Shown here: one piece after another, positions 25,707-35,683 of the stretch
Layout: the number at the start of each line of letters is the position of its first letter
How positions within the stretch are numbered: the first letter of the stretch is position 1
NCBI RefSeq assembly: GCF_900102505.1
Contig: NZ_FMVT01000013.1
Location: 1-64,000 of the forward strand
From: Paracoccus tibetensis
Lineage (GTDB): Bacteria; Pseudomonadota; Alphaproteobacteria; Rhodobacterales; Rhodobacteraceae
Length of the DNA stretch: 64,000 bases
Direction: 5' to 3'
The notes under the pieces: model-generated
Told to the model about the DNA's origin: nothing
Database searches by the model: none
Seen by the model: the letters and a program-made list of their open reading frames with translations, nothing else
Translations under genes and position numbers: made by a program

Positions 25707-26540
25707 TCAGATCGCCCGACCGGGGCCCGTCCCGGGGCTGGTCAGGATGCGTTCGGCCCGCGCCGCCGGAATGTCGGTGACCAGCATGTGGCCCGGCGCG
25801 TGGGTCAGGGCCAGCGCGGGGCGCGCGGCCTCGATTGCGGCCTGGGGCGTCACCCCGCAGGCCCAGAAAACGGGCAGATCGCCCGGCTCGATCACCGGCG
25901 GATCGCCGTAATCGGGTGCGTCCAGATCGGCGATCCCGATCAGCGCGGGATCGCCCAGATGGACGGGTGCGCCATGGGCCAGCGGGAAGTCCGCGCAGAT
26001 CCTGACGGCCTCGATCGCGTCGGCGGCGGGCATGGCGCGCAGGCTGACGACCAGCGGGCCGCCGAAGCGTCCGGCGGGGCGGGTCATGAGGCTGGTGCGG
26101 TACATCGGCACGTTCCGCCCGGCGGCCGAGTGGCGCACAGGAATGCCGGCGGCGATCAGCGCATCCTCGAAACTGAACGAGCAGCCGATGAGGAAGCTGA
26201 CCATGTCATCGCGCCACCAGTCCGAAATGTCGGTCGGCTCCGCCTCGAGAACGCCGTCGCGCCAGACGCGGTAGCGCGGCACGTCGGTGCGGATGTCGAT
26301 GTCGCGGCCCAGGGTCGGCAGCGCCGGATCGCCAGGCGCGCCCACCGCCAGCAGCGGGCAGGGGCGAGGGTTCTGCTGGCAATAGCGCAGGAAATCCGCA
26401 GCCTCGGCGCCGGGAAGGATGACGAGGTTGGCTTGCAGCGCGTCCCCGCACAGCCCGGCGGTGGGTCCGTCATGGCCGCCGCTGCGGATCAGGCGGCGCA
26501 GCGTCGCCGGGTCGCGAAGGTCTTGGGAAAGCTGGTTCAT
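25707..26540 (-). CDS. DUF1445 (YcsI-like) putative hydro-lyase / D-glutamate cyclase
   Basis: 277 residues from the ATG at 26540 (GGGGTG just upstream; a GTG two codons earlier is possible). Family features: an early [16 protein letters not shown], the [20 protein letters not shown] block near residue 115, NVPMYRTS near 145, and [11 protein letters not shown] near the end. A mammalian homologue converts D-glutamate to 5-oxo-D-proline, and in Bacillus subtilis the homologue ycsI sits among ycsF-kipI-kipA, i.e. the 5-oxoprolinase genes found here at 36.5-38.8 kb. It probably belongs to the same lactam pathway. Confidence 0.85.
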   Translation of the reverse strand: MNQLSQDLRDPATLRRLIRSGGHDGPTAGLCGDALQANLVILPGAEAADFLRYCQQNPRPCPLLAVGAPGDPALPTLGRDIDIRTDVPRYRVWRDGVLEAEPTDISDWWRDDMVSFLIGCSFSFEDALIAAGIPVRHSAAGRNVPMYRTSLMTRPAGRFGGPLVVSLRAMPAADAIEAVRICADFPLAHGAPVHLGDPALIGIADLDAPDYGDPPVIEPGDLPVFWACGVTPQAAIEAARPALALTHAPGHMLVTDIPAARAERILTSPGTGPGRAI

Positions 26541-26588
26541 GCACACCCCGGGTCTTGCTTGAGGACATTGTGACCGGGCCGGACTGAT

Positions 26589-26599
26589 TTGATCAACAA
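26589..26599. promoter_or_regulatory. TTGATCAACAA operator candidate (GntR motif copy 1)
   Basis: TTGATCAACAA lies about 50 bp before the DUF1445 start. It matches the perfect palindrome TTGTTCAACAA upstream of the GntR and pxpA genes at 10 of 11 positions. It also overlaps a possible LysR-type dyad, ATCAA (26592-26596) with TTGAT (26605-26609). Confidence 0.55.
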
Positions 26600-26633
26600 C
26601 TCACTTGATGTCGATAATGATCTTCTGGCGCGA

Positions 26634-27527
26634 TCATTCGAGGGGGCATGGCTGCGCGGCCTCGACCGCGGCGCGGGTCACCTCGCGGCCGATCTTCTCG
26701 TTGCGGTCGGGCACGTAGCAGATCGCGAATTCCAGGTCGGGCAGGCGTGCCTCTGGGCGGACGGCGATCTCCTCAAGCCCCGCATGAGGCCAGGAGCGGA
26801 CGATGTCGTGGGGGATGGTGCCGATGCCGAAGCCTTGGCTGACAAGGTGCAGCGCCGTCGCCAGCGAGGCCGAGCCATGCACCGCCACCGGCATCCGCCG
26901 CCCCGAGGACAGAAGCTGCACCACCTGCCGATGCGGCGTCGTGCGCTTGGGAAACGAGACGATGGGCAGCGCGGCCAGCACGTCGATGCCCGCCGGCTGC
27001 GGCACCGCGAAATGGACCGGAGAGCCGAACCAGCCCAGGCTGACGGGGGGCAGGGGCGTCATGTTGATCCCGCGCGGGGCCTGATCGCGCAGCATGATCG
27101 CGACGTCCAGCCCGTCCTGCGCCAGCTGGGCACCCATTTGCTCGGACGTCTCGACCGAGATCTCGAAGCGCAGCTCGGGGTGGCGGGCGCGCAGCGCGGT
27201 CAGCATGCGCGGCAGCACGGTATGGGTCATCGTCTCGGCCACGCCAAGGCGCACGACGCCGGCCATCACGTTCTGCGTCAGCTCCTCGAGGATGCGGTCG
27301 CGTTGGGCGACCAGCAGCTCGGCCTCGTCGCAGAGGCGCCGGCCTTCGGCGGTCAGGCGGACGCCGCGCCCGTCCCGCTCGAAGATGGCGATCTTCATGC
27401 GGTCCTCGAGGTGGCGCACCCGGCGCGAGATGGCCGATTGCGCCAGCCCCAGGCCGTCCGAGGCGGCGCGAAAGCCCCCGTGGCGCACAATGGCGCGGAT
27501 GATCTCGATGTCGCGAAAGCCGAACAT
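26634..27527 (-). CDS. LysR-family transcriptional regulator
   Basis: 297 residues. The N-terminal winged HTH (FRDIEIIRAIVRHGGFRAAS, then LGLAQSAISRRVRHLEDRM) is followed by a two-lobed effector domain. It lies between the M14/ABC operon and the DUF1445-TRAP operon, all on the minus strand, 93 bp before the DUF1445 start. The likely target is the TRAP operon, with an organic acid as effector; this is inference from position. Confidence 0.9.
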   Translation of the reverse strand: MFGFRDIEIIRAIVRHGGFRAASDGLGLAQSAISRRVRHLEDRMKIAIFERDGRGVRLTAEGRRLCDEAELLVAQRDRILEELTQNVMAGVVRLGVAETMTHTVLPRMLTALRARHPELRFEISVETSEQMGAQLAQDGLDVAIMLRDQAPRGINMTPLPPVSLGWFGSPVHFAVPQPAGIDVLAALPIVSFPKRTTPHRQVVQLLSSGRRMPVAVHGSASLATALHLVSQGFGIGTIPHDIVRSWPHAGLEEIAVRPEARLPDLEFAICYVPDRNEKIGREVTRAAVEAAQPCPLE

Positions 27528-27545
27528 GGCGCGATCTGGAACGCG

Positions 27546-27574
27546 GGCGGGGGCGGCGTCAAGCGGCCCCCGCC
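27546..27574 (-). terminator. hairpin after the M14 peptidase gene
   Basis: GGCGGGGGC (27546-27554) and GCCCCCGCC (27566-27574) form a 9-bp GC stem with an 11-nt loop, 6 bp after the end of the minus-strand peptidase gene and just before the LysR start. No U-run follows on the minus strand, so termination efficiency is uncertain. Confidence 0.5.
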
Positions 27575-27580
27575 TGTGCC

Positions 27581-29308
27581 TCAGGCAATCGCGGCCGGGC
27601 GGTGCAGGCGCTGCCAGGCGGCGCGGGCGGCCAGAACGGTCTCCATCTGCACCGTCTGGCCCTGCACGAAGGCCGGGCCGTAGATCGTCTCGTCGGGGTA
27701 TTCGGTGATGAGCGTCACCGGGACGCGGTGGCGCGCATCCGCCCCGATCAAGCAGGGAAAGCCGTTGATCATCTGGAAGCCCGTTTCGCCGGCATGCGCC
27801 TCGTAAAGCGCGATCTGGCGGGCGTTCTCCTCAAGAACGCCGGGCATGGCGGCCAAGTGAGAGGTGACCGCATCGACCAGCGCCTCTGCCTGGGTGGCCC
27901 AGTCCGGGTGGTGGCGCAGGATCAGGAAGAATCCCTTGGGCAGCGTCCACATCGCGAAATGGCGCGGCACATAGCCCGACAGCGGCCGCGTCCATTCGTG
28001 CGACGGGTAGCCGTGCAGGTTGATGTGCAGCTTCGCACCCGAACGACGCTCGGCCTCGTGGCGGATCGCTTTTTCGTAGAGGATGCCCTGCTCCTCGCGG
28101 TATTCCAGATCGTCGCCAAGCGCGGTGTAGCGGGCGGCGTGGTGCATGTGCCGGGGGTTTTCCGCGATCAGCGCCTGGTGCAGCGCGTAGCCGTCAGGGT
28201 TTTCGAGAGGCGAGAGGGTGAAGGCCGCGCCCTCCGCCGCAAGGCGCCGTCCGGCGCGCAGGGCGCCGACGATGCCGGTCGTCTCGTTCGCATGCTGGCC
28301 GGCGCTGATCATGACGGGCGCGCCGGCCCCCTGGAACTGGCGCGCCTCGAGGGCGCGGCCGGTGCGTGTTGTCGCCGTGAAAGCCTCGCCACCCAGAGAG
28401 GCGAGGCTGGCCGCGATCTGGCAGGGAGTCAGCGGCGCACCTGCCATGTCCAGCGCAGGGGGCTCGGTGTGCGCGGCCGGCATGGACTTCGGGAAGGGCT
28501 GCAGCCTGACCTCGAGGCGCGGTTCGGGGCCGCAGCGCACGCGCGGGACAATCTGGCCGGGTTGCAGCCCACGATCCCCCGCAGGACGGCCCGAGATGTG
28601 CTGGAAATACTCCAACGACGAGAAATACAGATCCTCGTGCAGCGCCTCGGCCAGCGACAGAACCTCGTCGCCATGCGCAAGCGGCTCGTCGCGGGCGGGC
28701 AGCGTCACGTCGAAGACCAGCTGGTCGAAATAGGGACCGGGGGTTCCGTCCGCCCCGGACCAGTCGCGGCCGGCAAGCGCCGTCATGGCGGCGTCGAACA
28801 GCGCCTCGAGATCGGTTTCCAGCCGCTCATCGCGCGTGGGGGTGACGATCCAGCCGGTGGGCGAGAGGGCCGGCAGGCCGCTGACCGCGACATGGTGGCG
28901 GTTCGGGGCAAAGACGCGGCGCGTTTTGGTGATCGCACCGTAGGTCAGGTCCAGATCGTAATGCAGCGCCGGCCCGCCGGGGATCAGGGTGATCCGCACA
29001 TCGGGCAGCAGGGCGGCCAGCGGATAGGTCTCCAGCCGGAACCGCTTGGGGTCGGCATCGGGATGGACAGGATAGGTGATGGCCGCCTCGGTCAGGCCCT
29101 CAAGCGGGATCTCTTCAAGGAAGGCGTGCAGCAGCGGCTTGTAGGCGCTGCGGATATGCGTCGAGACGCCGCGGGCGGCCAAGGCGGCTTCGGCCGCCTG
29201 CCGCGCGGCGCGGTCGTCAAAGCACCACAGGGCATACGGGCCGGCCCCGGCCTCGGCCAGAAGTCGGTCCAGCGTGCGGGGCGGGGCGGCGGTGAGAAGC
29301 GTGTTCAT
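27581..29308 (-). CDS. M14-type zinc carboxypeptidase-like protein with extra N-terminal domain
   Basis: 575 residues from the ATG at 29308, overlapping the permease stop by 4 bp. The C-terminal half has the M14/succinylglutamate desuccinylase pattern: HANE at 339-342 (zinc His and Glu), a later His in HINLHGYPSHEW, and EYPDE near residue 545 as possible catalytic Glu. The N-terminal 280 residues are an additional domain I do not recognise. As the last gene of a peptide-type ABC operon it probably removes a terminal residue or acyl group from the imported compound in the cytoplasm. Confidence 0.75.
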   Translation of the reverse strand: MNTLLTAAPPRTLDRLLAEAGAGPYALWCFDDRAARQAAEAALAARGVSTHIRSAYKPLLHAFLEEIPLEGLTEAAITYPVHPDADPKRFRLETYPLAALLPDVRITLIPGGPALHYDLDLTYGAITKTRRVFAPNRHHVAVSGLPALSPTGWIVTPTRDERLETDLEALFDAAMTALAGRDWSGADGTPGPYFDQLVFDVTLPARDEPLAHGDEVLSLAEALHEDLYFSSLEYFQHISGRPAGDRGLQPGQIVPRVRCGPEPRLEVRLQPFPKSMPAAHTEPPALDMAGAPLTPCQIAASLASLGGEAFTATTRTGRALEARQFQGAGAPVMISAGQHANETTGIVGALRAGRRLAAEGAAFTLSPLENPDGYALHQALIAENPRHMHHAARYTALGDDLEYREEQGILYEKAIRHEAERRSGAKLHINLHGYPSHEWTRPLSGYVPRHFAMWTLPKGFFLILRHHPDWATQAEALVDAVTSHLAAMPGVLEENARQIALYEAHAGETGFQMINGFPCLIGADARHRVPVTLITEYPDETIYGPAFVQGQTVQMETVLAARAAWQRLHRPAAIA

Positions 29309-30141
29309 CGTCCGGTCCGTCCCGTCGGGTCCAGCGTGTCGCGCAGCCAGTCGCCCAGAAGGTTGAGGCCCAGCACGGTCAGCAGGATCGCAAGGCCCGG
29401 AAAGACGCTGACCCACCACGCGCTTTGCAGATAGGTCCGCCCGTCGGCCAGCATTCCGCCCCAGCTTGGGATCGTCGGATCGACGCCAAGGCCGAGGAAG
29501 GTCAGGCTGCTCTCCAGCAGGATGTTGTTCGCCACGTTCAGCGTCATCAGCACCACGACCGGCCCCAGAAGGTTCGGCAGCAGGTGGCTGAAGAGGATGC
29601 GGCGGTCCTTCACCCCGATGGCGCGGGCGGCCAGGATGAACTCGCGGTCCCGAAGCGCCAGCACCTGCGCGCGCACCAGCCGCGCATACTGCACCCATTG
29701 CGAGACGATGAGCAGGATGATGGTGTTGGTCAGGCTGCCGCCGATGATCGCAATGAAGGTGATGGCCAGAAGGATGAAGGGCAGCGCCAGCTGCACATCG
29801 GCAAAGCGCATCACGATCACGTCCCAGATGCCGCGGTAATAGCCCGCGACCAGCCCGACGATCACGCCAAGCATGACCGAGCCCGCGACCGACAGGACCC
29901 CCACCTGCAAGGAGATCCAGCCCCCCGCCACCACGCGCGCCAGCACGTCGCGGCCCAGGGGATCGGTCCCGAGGATATGGTCGGCCCGCGCGAAGGGTGG
30001 CACCAGCCGGGCGGTCAGGTCGATGGCGCCGACATTCGGGAACAGCCAGCCCGAGGCCAGGACGGCGGTGCAGATCAGGCCCAGAAGGCCGGCGCCCAAC
30101 AAGAAATCAAGCGAGAGGAAGCGGGATTTCGTCTGGTCCAT
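29305..30141 (-). CDS. ABC peptide/nickel-type permease (DppC family)
   Basis: 278 residues from the ATG at 30141. Five to six membrane helices and an N-terminal hydrophobic helix, with the family marks LGTDPLGRDVLARVVAGGWI near residue 60 and the EAA loop LAARAIGVKDRRILFSHLLP near 175. It pairs with the DppB-like permease to form the channel. It starts 4 bp after the DppB stop. Confidence 0.93.
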   Translation of the reverse strand: MDQTKSRFLSLDFLLGAGLLGLICTAVLASGWLFPNVGAIDLTARLVPPFARADHILGTDPLGRDVLARVVAGGWISLQVGVLSVAGSVMLGVIVGLVAGYYRGIWDVIVMRFADVQLALPFILLAITFIAIIGGSLTNTIILLIVSQWVQYARLVRAQVLALRDREFILAARAIGVKDRRILFSHLLPNLLGPVVVLMTLNVANNILLESSLTFLGLGVDPTIPSWGGMLADGRTYLQSAWWVSVFPGLAILLTVLGLNLLGDWLRDTLDPTGRTGR

Positions 30142-30145
30142 GGGC

Positions 30146-31069
30146 TCACTCCGTCCGGATGCGCGGATCGACAAGGCCATAGGCGATGTCCACCAGCAGG
30201 TTCACGCTGACGATCAGAAGCGACAGCACCATGATGACCGATTGCAGCACCGGGTAGTCGCGCGCCGCGACCGCGTCGAAGGCCAGCGAACCCATGCCGG
30301 GCCAGTTGAACACCCGCTCGACCACGACGACACCGCCCAGCAGCCCGCCGAATTGCAGGCCCATATAGGTGATGAGCGGGATCGCGCAGTTCCGCAGGGC
30401 GTGCTTGTAAAGCACCGTGCGCTCGCTGAGCCCTTTGGCGCGGGCGACCATGATGTACTGGCTTTGCAGCACCTCCAGCATGGTGGTGCGGACAAGGCGG
30501 ACATTCGTCGCCGTCAGGATCACGCCCATCGTCAGCGCGGGCATGATGAAGCTCTGCCAGCCGCTCATTCCCGAGGGGGGCAGCCAGCGCAGCGTGATCG
30601 AGAAGATCAGGACCAGCATCGTCGCCAGCCAGAAATTCGGAAAGGACAGCCCGATAAGCGAGGTGATGCGGATCAGCTGGTCGGCCCATTTCCCGCGCGA
30701 GACCGCCGCCCGGATGCCGAGCGGGATCGAGATCAGGATCGCCACCGCCATCGAGGCGAAGGCCAGCGCAAGCGTTGCCGGCAGCGCGCTGGCGATCAGC
30801 AGCGAGACCTGCGTGCCGCCGACGAAGCTGCGGCCGAAATCCCAGGTGAAGAGGCCGGCCAGCGTGTTGAAATACTGGACCAGGAAGGGCTCGTTGAGGC
30901 CGAGGCCCTCGCGGATGCGCGCAAGGTCCGCCTCGGTCACGTTGGCCGAGCCCGAGGTCAGCATCAGCGCGGGATCACCCGTCAGACGCACGGCCCATGC
31001 GACGATCAGCGTGACGACCATCACGACGAAGGCGGCCTGAAGCAGCCGCTTGAACAGGAAACCCGTCAT
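30146..31069 (-). CDS. ABC peptide/nickel-type permease (DppB family)
   Basis: 307 residues, six membrane helices, with the family start LLQAAFVVMVVTLIVAWAVR and the EAA loop MVARAKGLSERTVLYKHALR near residue 210. It is the first of the two permease genes and lies 69 bp after the binding-protein gene, with a hairpin in between that may lower permease expression. Confidence 0.93.
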   Translation of the reverse strand: MTGFLFKRLLQAAFVVMVVTLIVAWAVRLTGDPALMLTSGSANVTEADLARIREGLGLNEPFLVQYFNTLAGLFTWDFGRSFVGGTQVSLLIASALPATLALAFASMAVAILISIPLGIRAAVSRGKWADQLIRITSLIGLSFPNFWLATMLVLIFSITLRWLPPSGMSGWQSFIMPALTMGVILTATNVRLVRTTMLEVLQSQYIMVARAKGLSERTVLYKHALRNCAIPLITYMGLQFGGLLGGVVVVERVFNWPGMGSLAFDAVAARDYPVLQSVIMVLSLLIVSVNLLVDIAYGLVDPRIRTE

Positions 31070-31090
31070 CTTGTCCCTTTCTGGCTTGGT

Positions 31091-31127
31091 GCCGGACCCC
31101 GCGCCGCGTGGGGGGCGGGGGTCCGGC
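31091..31127 (-). terminator. attenuator-like hairpin between binding protein and permease genes
   Basis: GCCGGACCCC (31091-31100) and GGGGTCCGGC (31118-31127) form a perfect 10-bp stem. Such hairpins between a solute-binding gene and its permeases commonly stabilise the upstream mRNA and let more binding protein be made. No U-run is present. Confidence 0.55.
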
Positions 31128-31138
31128 GGTCGCGGCGC

Positions 31139-32662
31139 TTACTCGACGGTGACGTCGGTCAGGCGCAGGCGGCTGTCGGGGGCGGGCACGAAGTTCTGCA
31201 CCCGGTCGCTGACGGCATAGATGGCGTTCAGGTTGTAGATCGGCATCTCCAGCGCCCGCTCGGCGGTGTAGCGTGCGATCTCGTGCAGCACCTCTTCGCG
31301 CGCGTCCCGGTCGGTCATGGGGCGCTGCGATTCCAGCAGCGCGTCCAGCTCCGGGTCGCTGTCATAGGGGTTCCACTTTTCGCCGCTGTGATACATCGAA
31401 TAGGCGGTGTTGTCGTAATCGAAGGTCCAGCCGCCCCAGCTTTGCTGGAACATCGCACCGGTCCGGCCCTGCGGGATGATGTCGTTCAGCAGCACGTTCG
31501 TCTCGTAGGGCTGGATGCTGGCGGTGATCCCCACCTGCGCCAGATAGGCCGAGATCGCCTGCACCACCTCGTTGAAGGTCGCGTCATTGCCGCGGATGTC
31601 GATCTGCACCTGCGATCCGGGCGCGACGCCGGCCTCGGCCAGCAGCGCGCGGGCGGCCTCGGGGTCATAGGGCAGCGGCTCCAGCGCCGGATCGAAGCCG
31701 AAGGACAGCTCGCCCTGAAGCGAGGCGATGACGCTGGCCTCGCCGCCCAGGATCGCCTCGACGATGGTGTCGCGGTCCACGGCCATGATCAGCGCGCGGC
31801 GCACGCGTTCATCGGCCGTGATGCCGTCACGGGTGTTGAAGCGCAGAGAGTAGACCGTGGGGCCGGGGGTCGAGACGACCGACAGGCGCGGATCCTGCTC
31901 GATGGTCGAGATCATGCCGATGGGGATGGTCGGCGGGATGACCAGATCGACGCCGCCCGATTGCAGCTCGGCCACGGCGGTCGAAGGCTCGGTGATGAAG
32001 CGATAGTTCAGGTTCGCAAGCTGCGGCGCGCCGCCCCAGTGATCCTCGAAGGCTTCCAGATTGATGCCGATGCGCGGCTCGTAGGAGACGAAGCTGAACG
32101 GGCCGGTGCCGACCGGGTTCAGGTTGAACTCTTCCTCCGAGACCTCGCTGGCATATTGCGGCGGCACGATCATCGCGCCGTAGCCGGCCAGCTTGGTCAG
32201 CAGCACCGGGTCGGGCGCGCCAAGATGGAAATCGACGGTGTAGTCGTCGATGATCTCGACGCTGTCGATCGAGGTGTAGTTCGACTGTTGCGGGCCCGCC
32301 GCGCCCTCGTCGCCCAGAAGGCGGTCGAAGGTGAACTTGACGGCCTCGGCGTTGAAGGGCTCGCCGTTGTGGAAGGTCACGCCCTCTCGCAGGGTGAAGC
32401 GGATGCGCGTGCCCTCGTCCAGCTCTTCCCAGCCCGTGGCAAGGGCCGGAACCAGCTCCATGTCAGGGCCGCGATAGGTCAGCCCGTCATAGATGTTGGT
32501 CGCGACCGAGGCCCAGTTGACCAGGAACGTGTCGATCGGGTCCCAGCTGCCGGGATCCTGCGGGGACGAGACGGTCAGCGTGCCTTGGGCCGCAGCCGGC
32601 AGCGCAAGGCCGGCCGACAGGAGCAGCGCCATGGCGGTGGTGGAAAGCGTTTTCTTGTTCAT
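31139..32662 (-). CDS. ABC solute-binding protein, peptide/nickel type (SBP family 5)
   Basis: 507 residues with a signal peptide (residues 1-25, cleavage after LPAAAQ region). Family 5 features: GLTYRGPDMELVPALATGWE near residue 60, TFHNGEPFNAEAVKFTFDRL near 100, and NPVGTGPFSF near 180. It would capture short peptides or similar compounds in the periplasm for the DppBC-like permeases. It follows the ATPase gene by 22 bp in an operon that ends with the M14 peptidase. Confidence 0.92.
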   Translation of the reverse strand: MNKKTLSTTAMALLLSAGLALPAAAQGTLTVSSPQDPGSWDPIDTFLVNWASVATNIYDGLTYRGPDMELVPALATGWEELDEGTRIRFTLREGVTFHNGEPFNAEAVKFTFDRLLGDEGAAGPQQSNYTSIDSVEIIDDYTVDFHLGAPDPVLLTKLAGYGAMIVPPQYASEVSEEEFNLNPVGTGPFSFVSYEPRIGINLEAFEDHWGGAPQLANLNYRFITEPSTAVAELQSGGVDLVIPPTIPIGMISTIEQDPRLSVVSTPGPTVYSLRFNTRDGITADERVRRALIMAVDRDTIVEAILGGEASVIASLQGELSFGFDPALEPLPYDPEAARALLAEAGVAPGSQVQIDIRGNDATFNEVVQAISAYLAQVGITASIQPYETNVLLNDIIPQGRTGAMFQQSWGGWTFDYDNTAYSMYHSGEKWNPYDSDPELDALLESQRPMTDRDAREEVLHEIARYTAERALEMPIYNLNAIYAVSDRVQNFVPAPDSRLRLTDVTVE

Positions 32663-32684
32663 TGCAAACCTCCGGGTTGGATCT

Positions 32685-34523
32685 TCAGGACGCGGCGACC
32701 AGATGGCCGGGCGCGATTTCGATGCGCTTGTTCAGGGCCGGGGCATCGCCGACGCGGCGCGTGGTGGACGGGATCTCGCCGGCAAGGCCCGTGCGTTCGG
32801 GGCGGCGGGTCGGGTCGGCGACCGGCACTGCCGACAGGAGGCGCTGCGTGTAGGGGTGGCCGGGCGTCTCGAAGACCTGCGCGCGGCTGCCCAGCTCGAC
32901 GATCTGGCCCAGATAGAGAACCGCGACGCGGTGGCTCATCTTCTCGACCACGGCCATGTCGTGGCTGATGAACAGATAGGCCAGCCCCTCGTCGCGCTGC
33001 AGGTCCATGAACAGGTTGATGATCTGCGCCTGGATCGACACGTCCAGCGCCGACAGCGCCTCGTCCGCGATGATGAGGCGGGGTTTTGAGGCCAGCGCGC
33101 GGGCGATGCAGACCCGCTGGCGCTGGCCGCCGGAAAATTGGTGCGGATAGCGCCCCGCAACGTCCGCAGAAAGCCCGACCCGTTCCAGAAGATCGCCGAC
33201 GCGGCTGCGAATCTCGCGCCGGCCGGCCAGAAGGCCATGCGTCTCGATCGGTTCGGCAATGGACTGGCCGACCGTCTTGCGCGGATCGAGCGAGGCGAAG
33301 GGGTCCTGGAAGATGTACTGGATTTCCTGCCGCAGGCGCTGGCGGTCGGCCAGGGACATTGCCGACATCGGCCGCCCCTCGACCAGCACCTCGCCGGCGG
33401 CGGCCTTTTGCAGCTGCTGGATCGTCCGGCCGATGGTGGACTTGCCCGAGCCGGACTCGCCCACCAGCGCCAGCGTCTCGCCGGGATAGATGTCCAGGCT
33501 GACATCGCTGACGGCGGGGCAGTAATGCGTTGCGCGGCCCAGCCAGTCCTTGCGGATGTCGAAGCGCACCGACAGATCGCGCACTGACAGCAGCGGCGCC
33601 TCATAGCGCGCGGTGTCCTGCACCCGCGCCTCGCCCAGGATGCGCGGCGCCTCGCCGTCGAAGACCGTCAGCGGCGAGACCTTGGGCAGCGGCTCGCCGG
33701 TCATCGCGCCAAGCCGAGGGACGGCGGACAGCAGCGCGCGGGTGTAGGGGTGCTTCGGCGCGGCGAAGAGCGTCTCGACCGGACCTTCCTCGACCTTGCG
33801 GCCCTTCCACATCACGACAACGTCGTCGGCCATCTCGGCCACGACCCCCATGTCATGGGTGATGAAGATCAGCCCCATGCCCAGCTCGCGCTGCAGGTCC
33901 TTGAGGATGGTCAGGATCTGCGCCTGGATCGTCACGTCCAGCGCGGTCGTTGGTTCGTCCGCGATCAGCAGCTTGGGCCGGCAGGCCAGCGCCATGGCGA
34001 TCATCACCCGCTGGCGCATGCCCCCCGACAGCTGGTGCGGATAGCGCTTCAGGAGCGCGCCGGCATCGGGCAGGCGGACCAGCGACATCAGCCGCTCGGC
34101 CTCGGCCAGCGCAGCGCGACGGGGCATCGCCTCGTGCAGCATCAGCACCTCGGCGATCTGGTCGCCGATGGGGAAGACCGGGTTCAGCGAGGTCATCGGC
34201 TCTTGGAAGATCATCGCGATCTCGCGCCCGCGCAGCTTGCGCATGTGCTCTTGGCTCTGCGTCAGCAGGTCCACAGGCCCCGCCGCCGACTGGAACATGA
34301 TCCGCCCCGAGGCATAGCGCGCGCCCGCGATATCGGCGAGGCGCAGGATCGACATGGAGGCGACCGACTTGCCCGAGCCGCTCTCGCCGACGATGGCCAG
34401 CGTCCGGCCCGGCTGGACGGCAAAGTTCAGGTTCTCGATCACCGTGTTTTGGCCGAACGCGACGCTCAGATCCTCGACCGTCAGAAGCGGCGGAGGGCTG
34501 GTCGGGTGCTGGGGTCGGTTCAT
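32685..34523 (-). CDS. fused double ABC ATPase (DppD-DppF type)
   Basis: 612 residues from the ATG at 34523. Two complete ATPase halves: the first with Walker A GESGSGKS near residue 53, signature LSGGMRQR and Walker B LLIADEPT; the second with GESGSGKS near 358, signature FSGGQRQR and [12 protein letters not shown]. Separate DppD and DppF proteins are joined here as in GsiA-type transporters. Each half carries the oligopeptide-transporter C-terminal extension ([24 protein letters not shown]). It drives the downstream permeases. Confidence 0.93.
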   Translation of the reverse strand: MNRPQHPTSPPPLLTVEDLSVAFGQNTVIENLNFAVQPGRTLAIVGESGSGKSVASMSILRLADIAGARYASGRIMFQSAAGPVDLLTQSQEHMRKLRGREIAMIFQEPMTSLNPVFPIGDQIAEVLMLHEAMPRRAALAEAERLMSLVRLPDAGALLKRYPHQLSGGMRQRVMIAMALACRPKLLIADEPTTALDVTIQAQILTILKDLQRELGMGLIFITHDMGVVAEMADDVVVMWKGRKVEEGPVETLFAAPKHPYTRALLSAVPRLGAMTGEPLPKVSPLTVFDGEAPRILGEARVQDTARYEAPLLSVRDLSVRFDIRKDWLGRATHYCPAVSDVSLDIYPGETLALVGESGSGKSTIGRTIQQLQKAAAGEVLVEGRPMSAMSLADRQRLRQEIQYIFQDPFASLDPRKTVGQSIAEPIETHGLLAGRREIRSRVGDLLERVGLSADVAGRYPHQFSGGQRQRVCIARALASKPRLIIADEALSALDVSIQAQIINLFMDLQRDEGLAYLFISHDMAVVEKMSHRVAVLYLGQIVELGSRAQVFETPGHPYTQRLLSAVPVADPTRRPERTGLAGEIPSTTRRVGDAPALNKRIEIAPGHLVAAS

Positions 34524-34753
34524 GCGGTCCCTCTCTATCCGGGCGGTGACAGATAGCGCCCGCTGCGGCAGGACGATGCGTTTGCTTCGCGCCCCGCCGC
34601 TTTGTCGAACAATCTGAAAAGTATGCGCCCTCCAGAATGACATTTCTGCCCGCTGTTTCTGCGGTGAAGCCAGACAATCGGCAAGAACCCGCTATAACGT
34701 CAATTACTTTTAAGTTAGATGCCATGCTGAAACATTATTAAGGGAACCGAAGC
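34524..34753. promoter_or_regulatory. divergent promoter region of ABC operon and lysR
   Basis: Holds TTGTCGAACAA at 34602-34612, whose reverse (TTGTTCGACAA) matches the GntR motif at 36452 in 10 of 11 bases, 79 bp before the ATPase start. The right part (34690-34745) is AT-rich, and is probably where the LysR protein binds for its own and the ABC promoter. Confidence 0.5.
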
Positions 34754-35683
34754 TTGATCCGCTTTCGCCAGCTCGAGGCATTCCGCCTTGTTGTCTCACA
34801 TGGCAGCATGACGGCGGCGGCCGACATGATGCATGTCTCGCAACCGGCGATCAGCCGCCTGATCTCTGATCTGGAATCCGAGGTGGGCTTTCAGCTTTTC
34901 GACCGGCGCAGGGGTCTTCTGAGCCCGACCGCCGAGGGGCTGCGCTTCTTCGGCCATGTCGAGGAGAATTTCCTTGGCCTTTCGCGCCTTGAGAACGCGG
35001 CCGAAGAGATCAGGCAGGATTCGGCCAAGCTGCGGATAGCGGTTACGCATTCGCTGGCCGCGACGGTCCTGCCGCTGGCGCTGAAACGCTTTCGCAGCCG
35101 CTTCCCCGACACGAAGATCGTCCTGCGCGCCCACCGTCTGAGCCAGGTGATGCTGCAGGTCCAAAGTCGCGCCGTGGATGTCGCGCTCGGCTCGCAGATC
35201 CCGGTCATGCCCAACCTCAGCCGCCTCTACCTCGGCTCGACCCGGCAGATCTGCGTCCTGAGGCGTGATCACCCGCTGGCGGGCCGGGCCGTGATCCGGC
35301 CCGAGGATTTGGCGGGCCAGACCATCGTCACGATCCTGCCGGACGGGCCTGCCGATTGGAGCCAGCTGGACATGCTGATGGCAGGCATTCCCCATGCGGC
35401 GACTTTCGAGGCAAACACCTCGCAGTCGATCTACGCGCTGGCGAACGAGGGCTTGGCCGTCGCCATTGTGGAGCCCTTCTCCTATCGGCTCTGGGCGGGG
35501 CAGAACCTGGTGGCGCGGCCGTTCGAGCCGGCGATCGTGACGCATTTCCACGTGGTCAGCAGCACGCAGCCTGCCATCGCGCGCGAGATCGAGTGGTTCC
35601 GCGGCTGCCTGCAGCAGCAGGCCGCCAGCACGGACGAGTTCTTCCAGGATCCTGCGCAGGCCGAGACGGGCTCAGCCCCGTAG
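34754..35683 (+). CDS. LysR-family transcriptional regulator
   Basis: 309 residues, starting at a TTG codon at 34754 (AAGGGAACC upstream). The HTH is at residues 3-60 (FRQLEAFRLVVSHGSMTAAA, then HVSQPAISRLISDLE), and the effector domain follows. It is divergent from the ABC/M14 operon, the classic LysR arrangement, so it probably activates uptake in response to the imported compound. Its last 12 bp overlap the end of the convergent GntR gene. Confidence 0.92.
   Translation: MIRFRQLEAFRLVVSHGSMTAAADMMHVSQPAISRLISDLESEVGFQLFDRRRGLLSPTAEGLRFFGHVEENFLGLSRLENAAEEIRQDSAKLRIAVTHSLAATVLPLALKRFRSRFPDTKIVLRAHRLSQVMLQVQSRAVDVALGSQIPVMPNLSRLYLGSTRQICVLRRDHPLAGRAVIRPEDLAGQTIVTILPDGPADWSQLDMLMAGIPHAATFEANTSQSIYALANEGLAVAIVEPFSYRLWAGQNLVARPFEPAIVTHFHVVSSTQPAIAREIEWFRGCLQQQAASTDEFFQDPAQAETGSAP

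Noticed and set aside
27602..29434. 610-codon plus-strand open frame
   Set aside because: Antisense to the M14 peptidase gene; no start signal or domain.
29873..32968. 1031-codon plus-strand open frame
   Set aside because: It runs antisense to the ABC permease and binding-protein genes, has Arg/Gly/Asp-rich composition without domains, and only reflects the GC-rich codon bias of the opposite strand.
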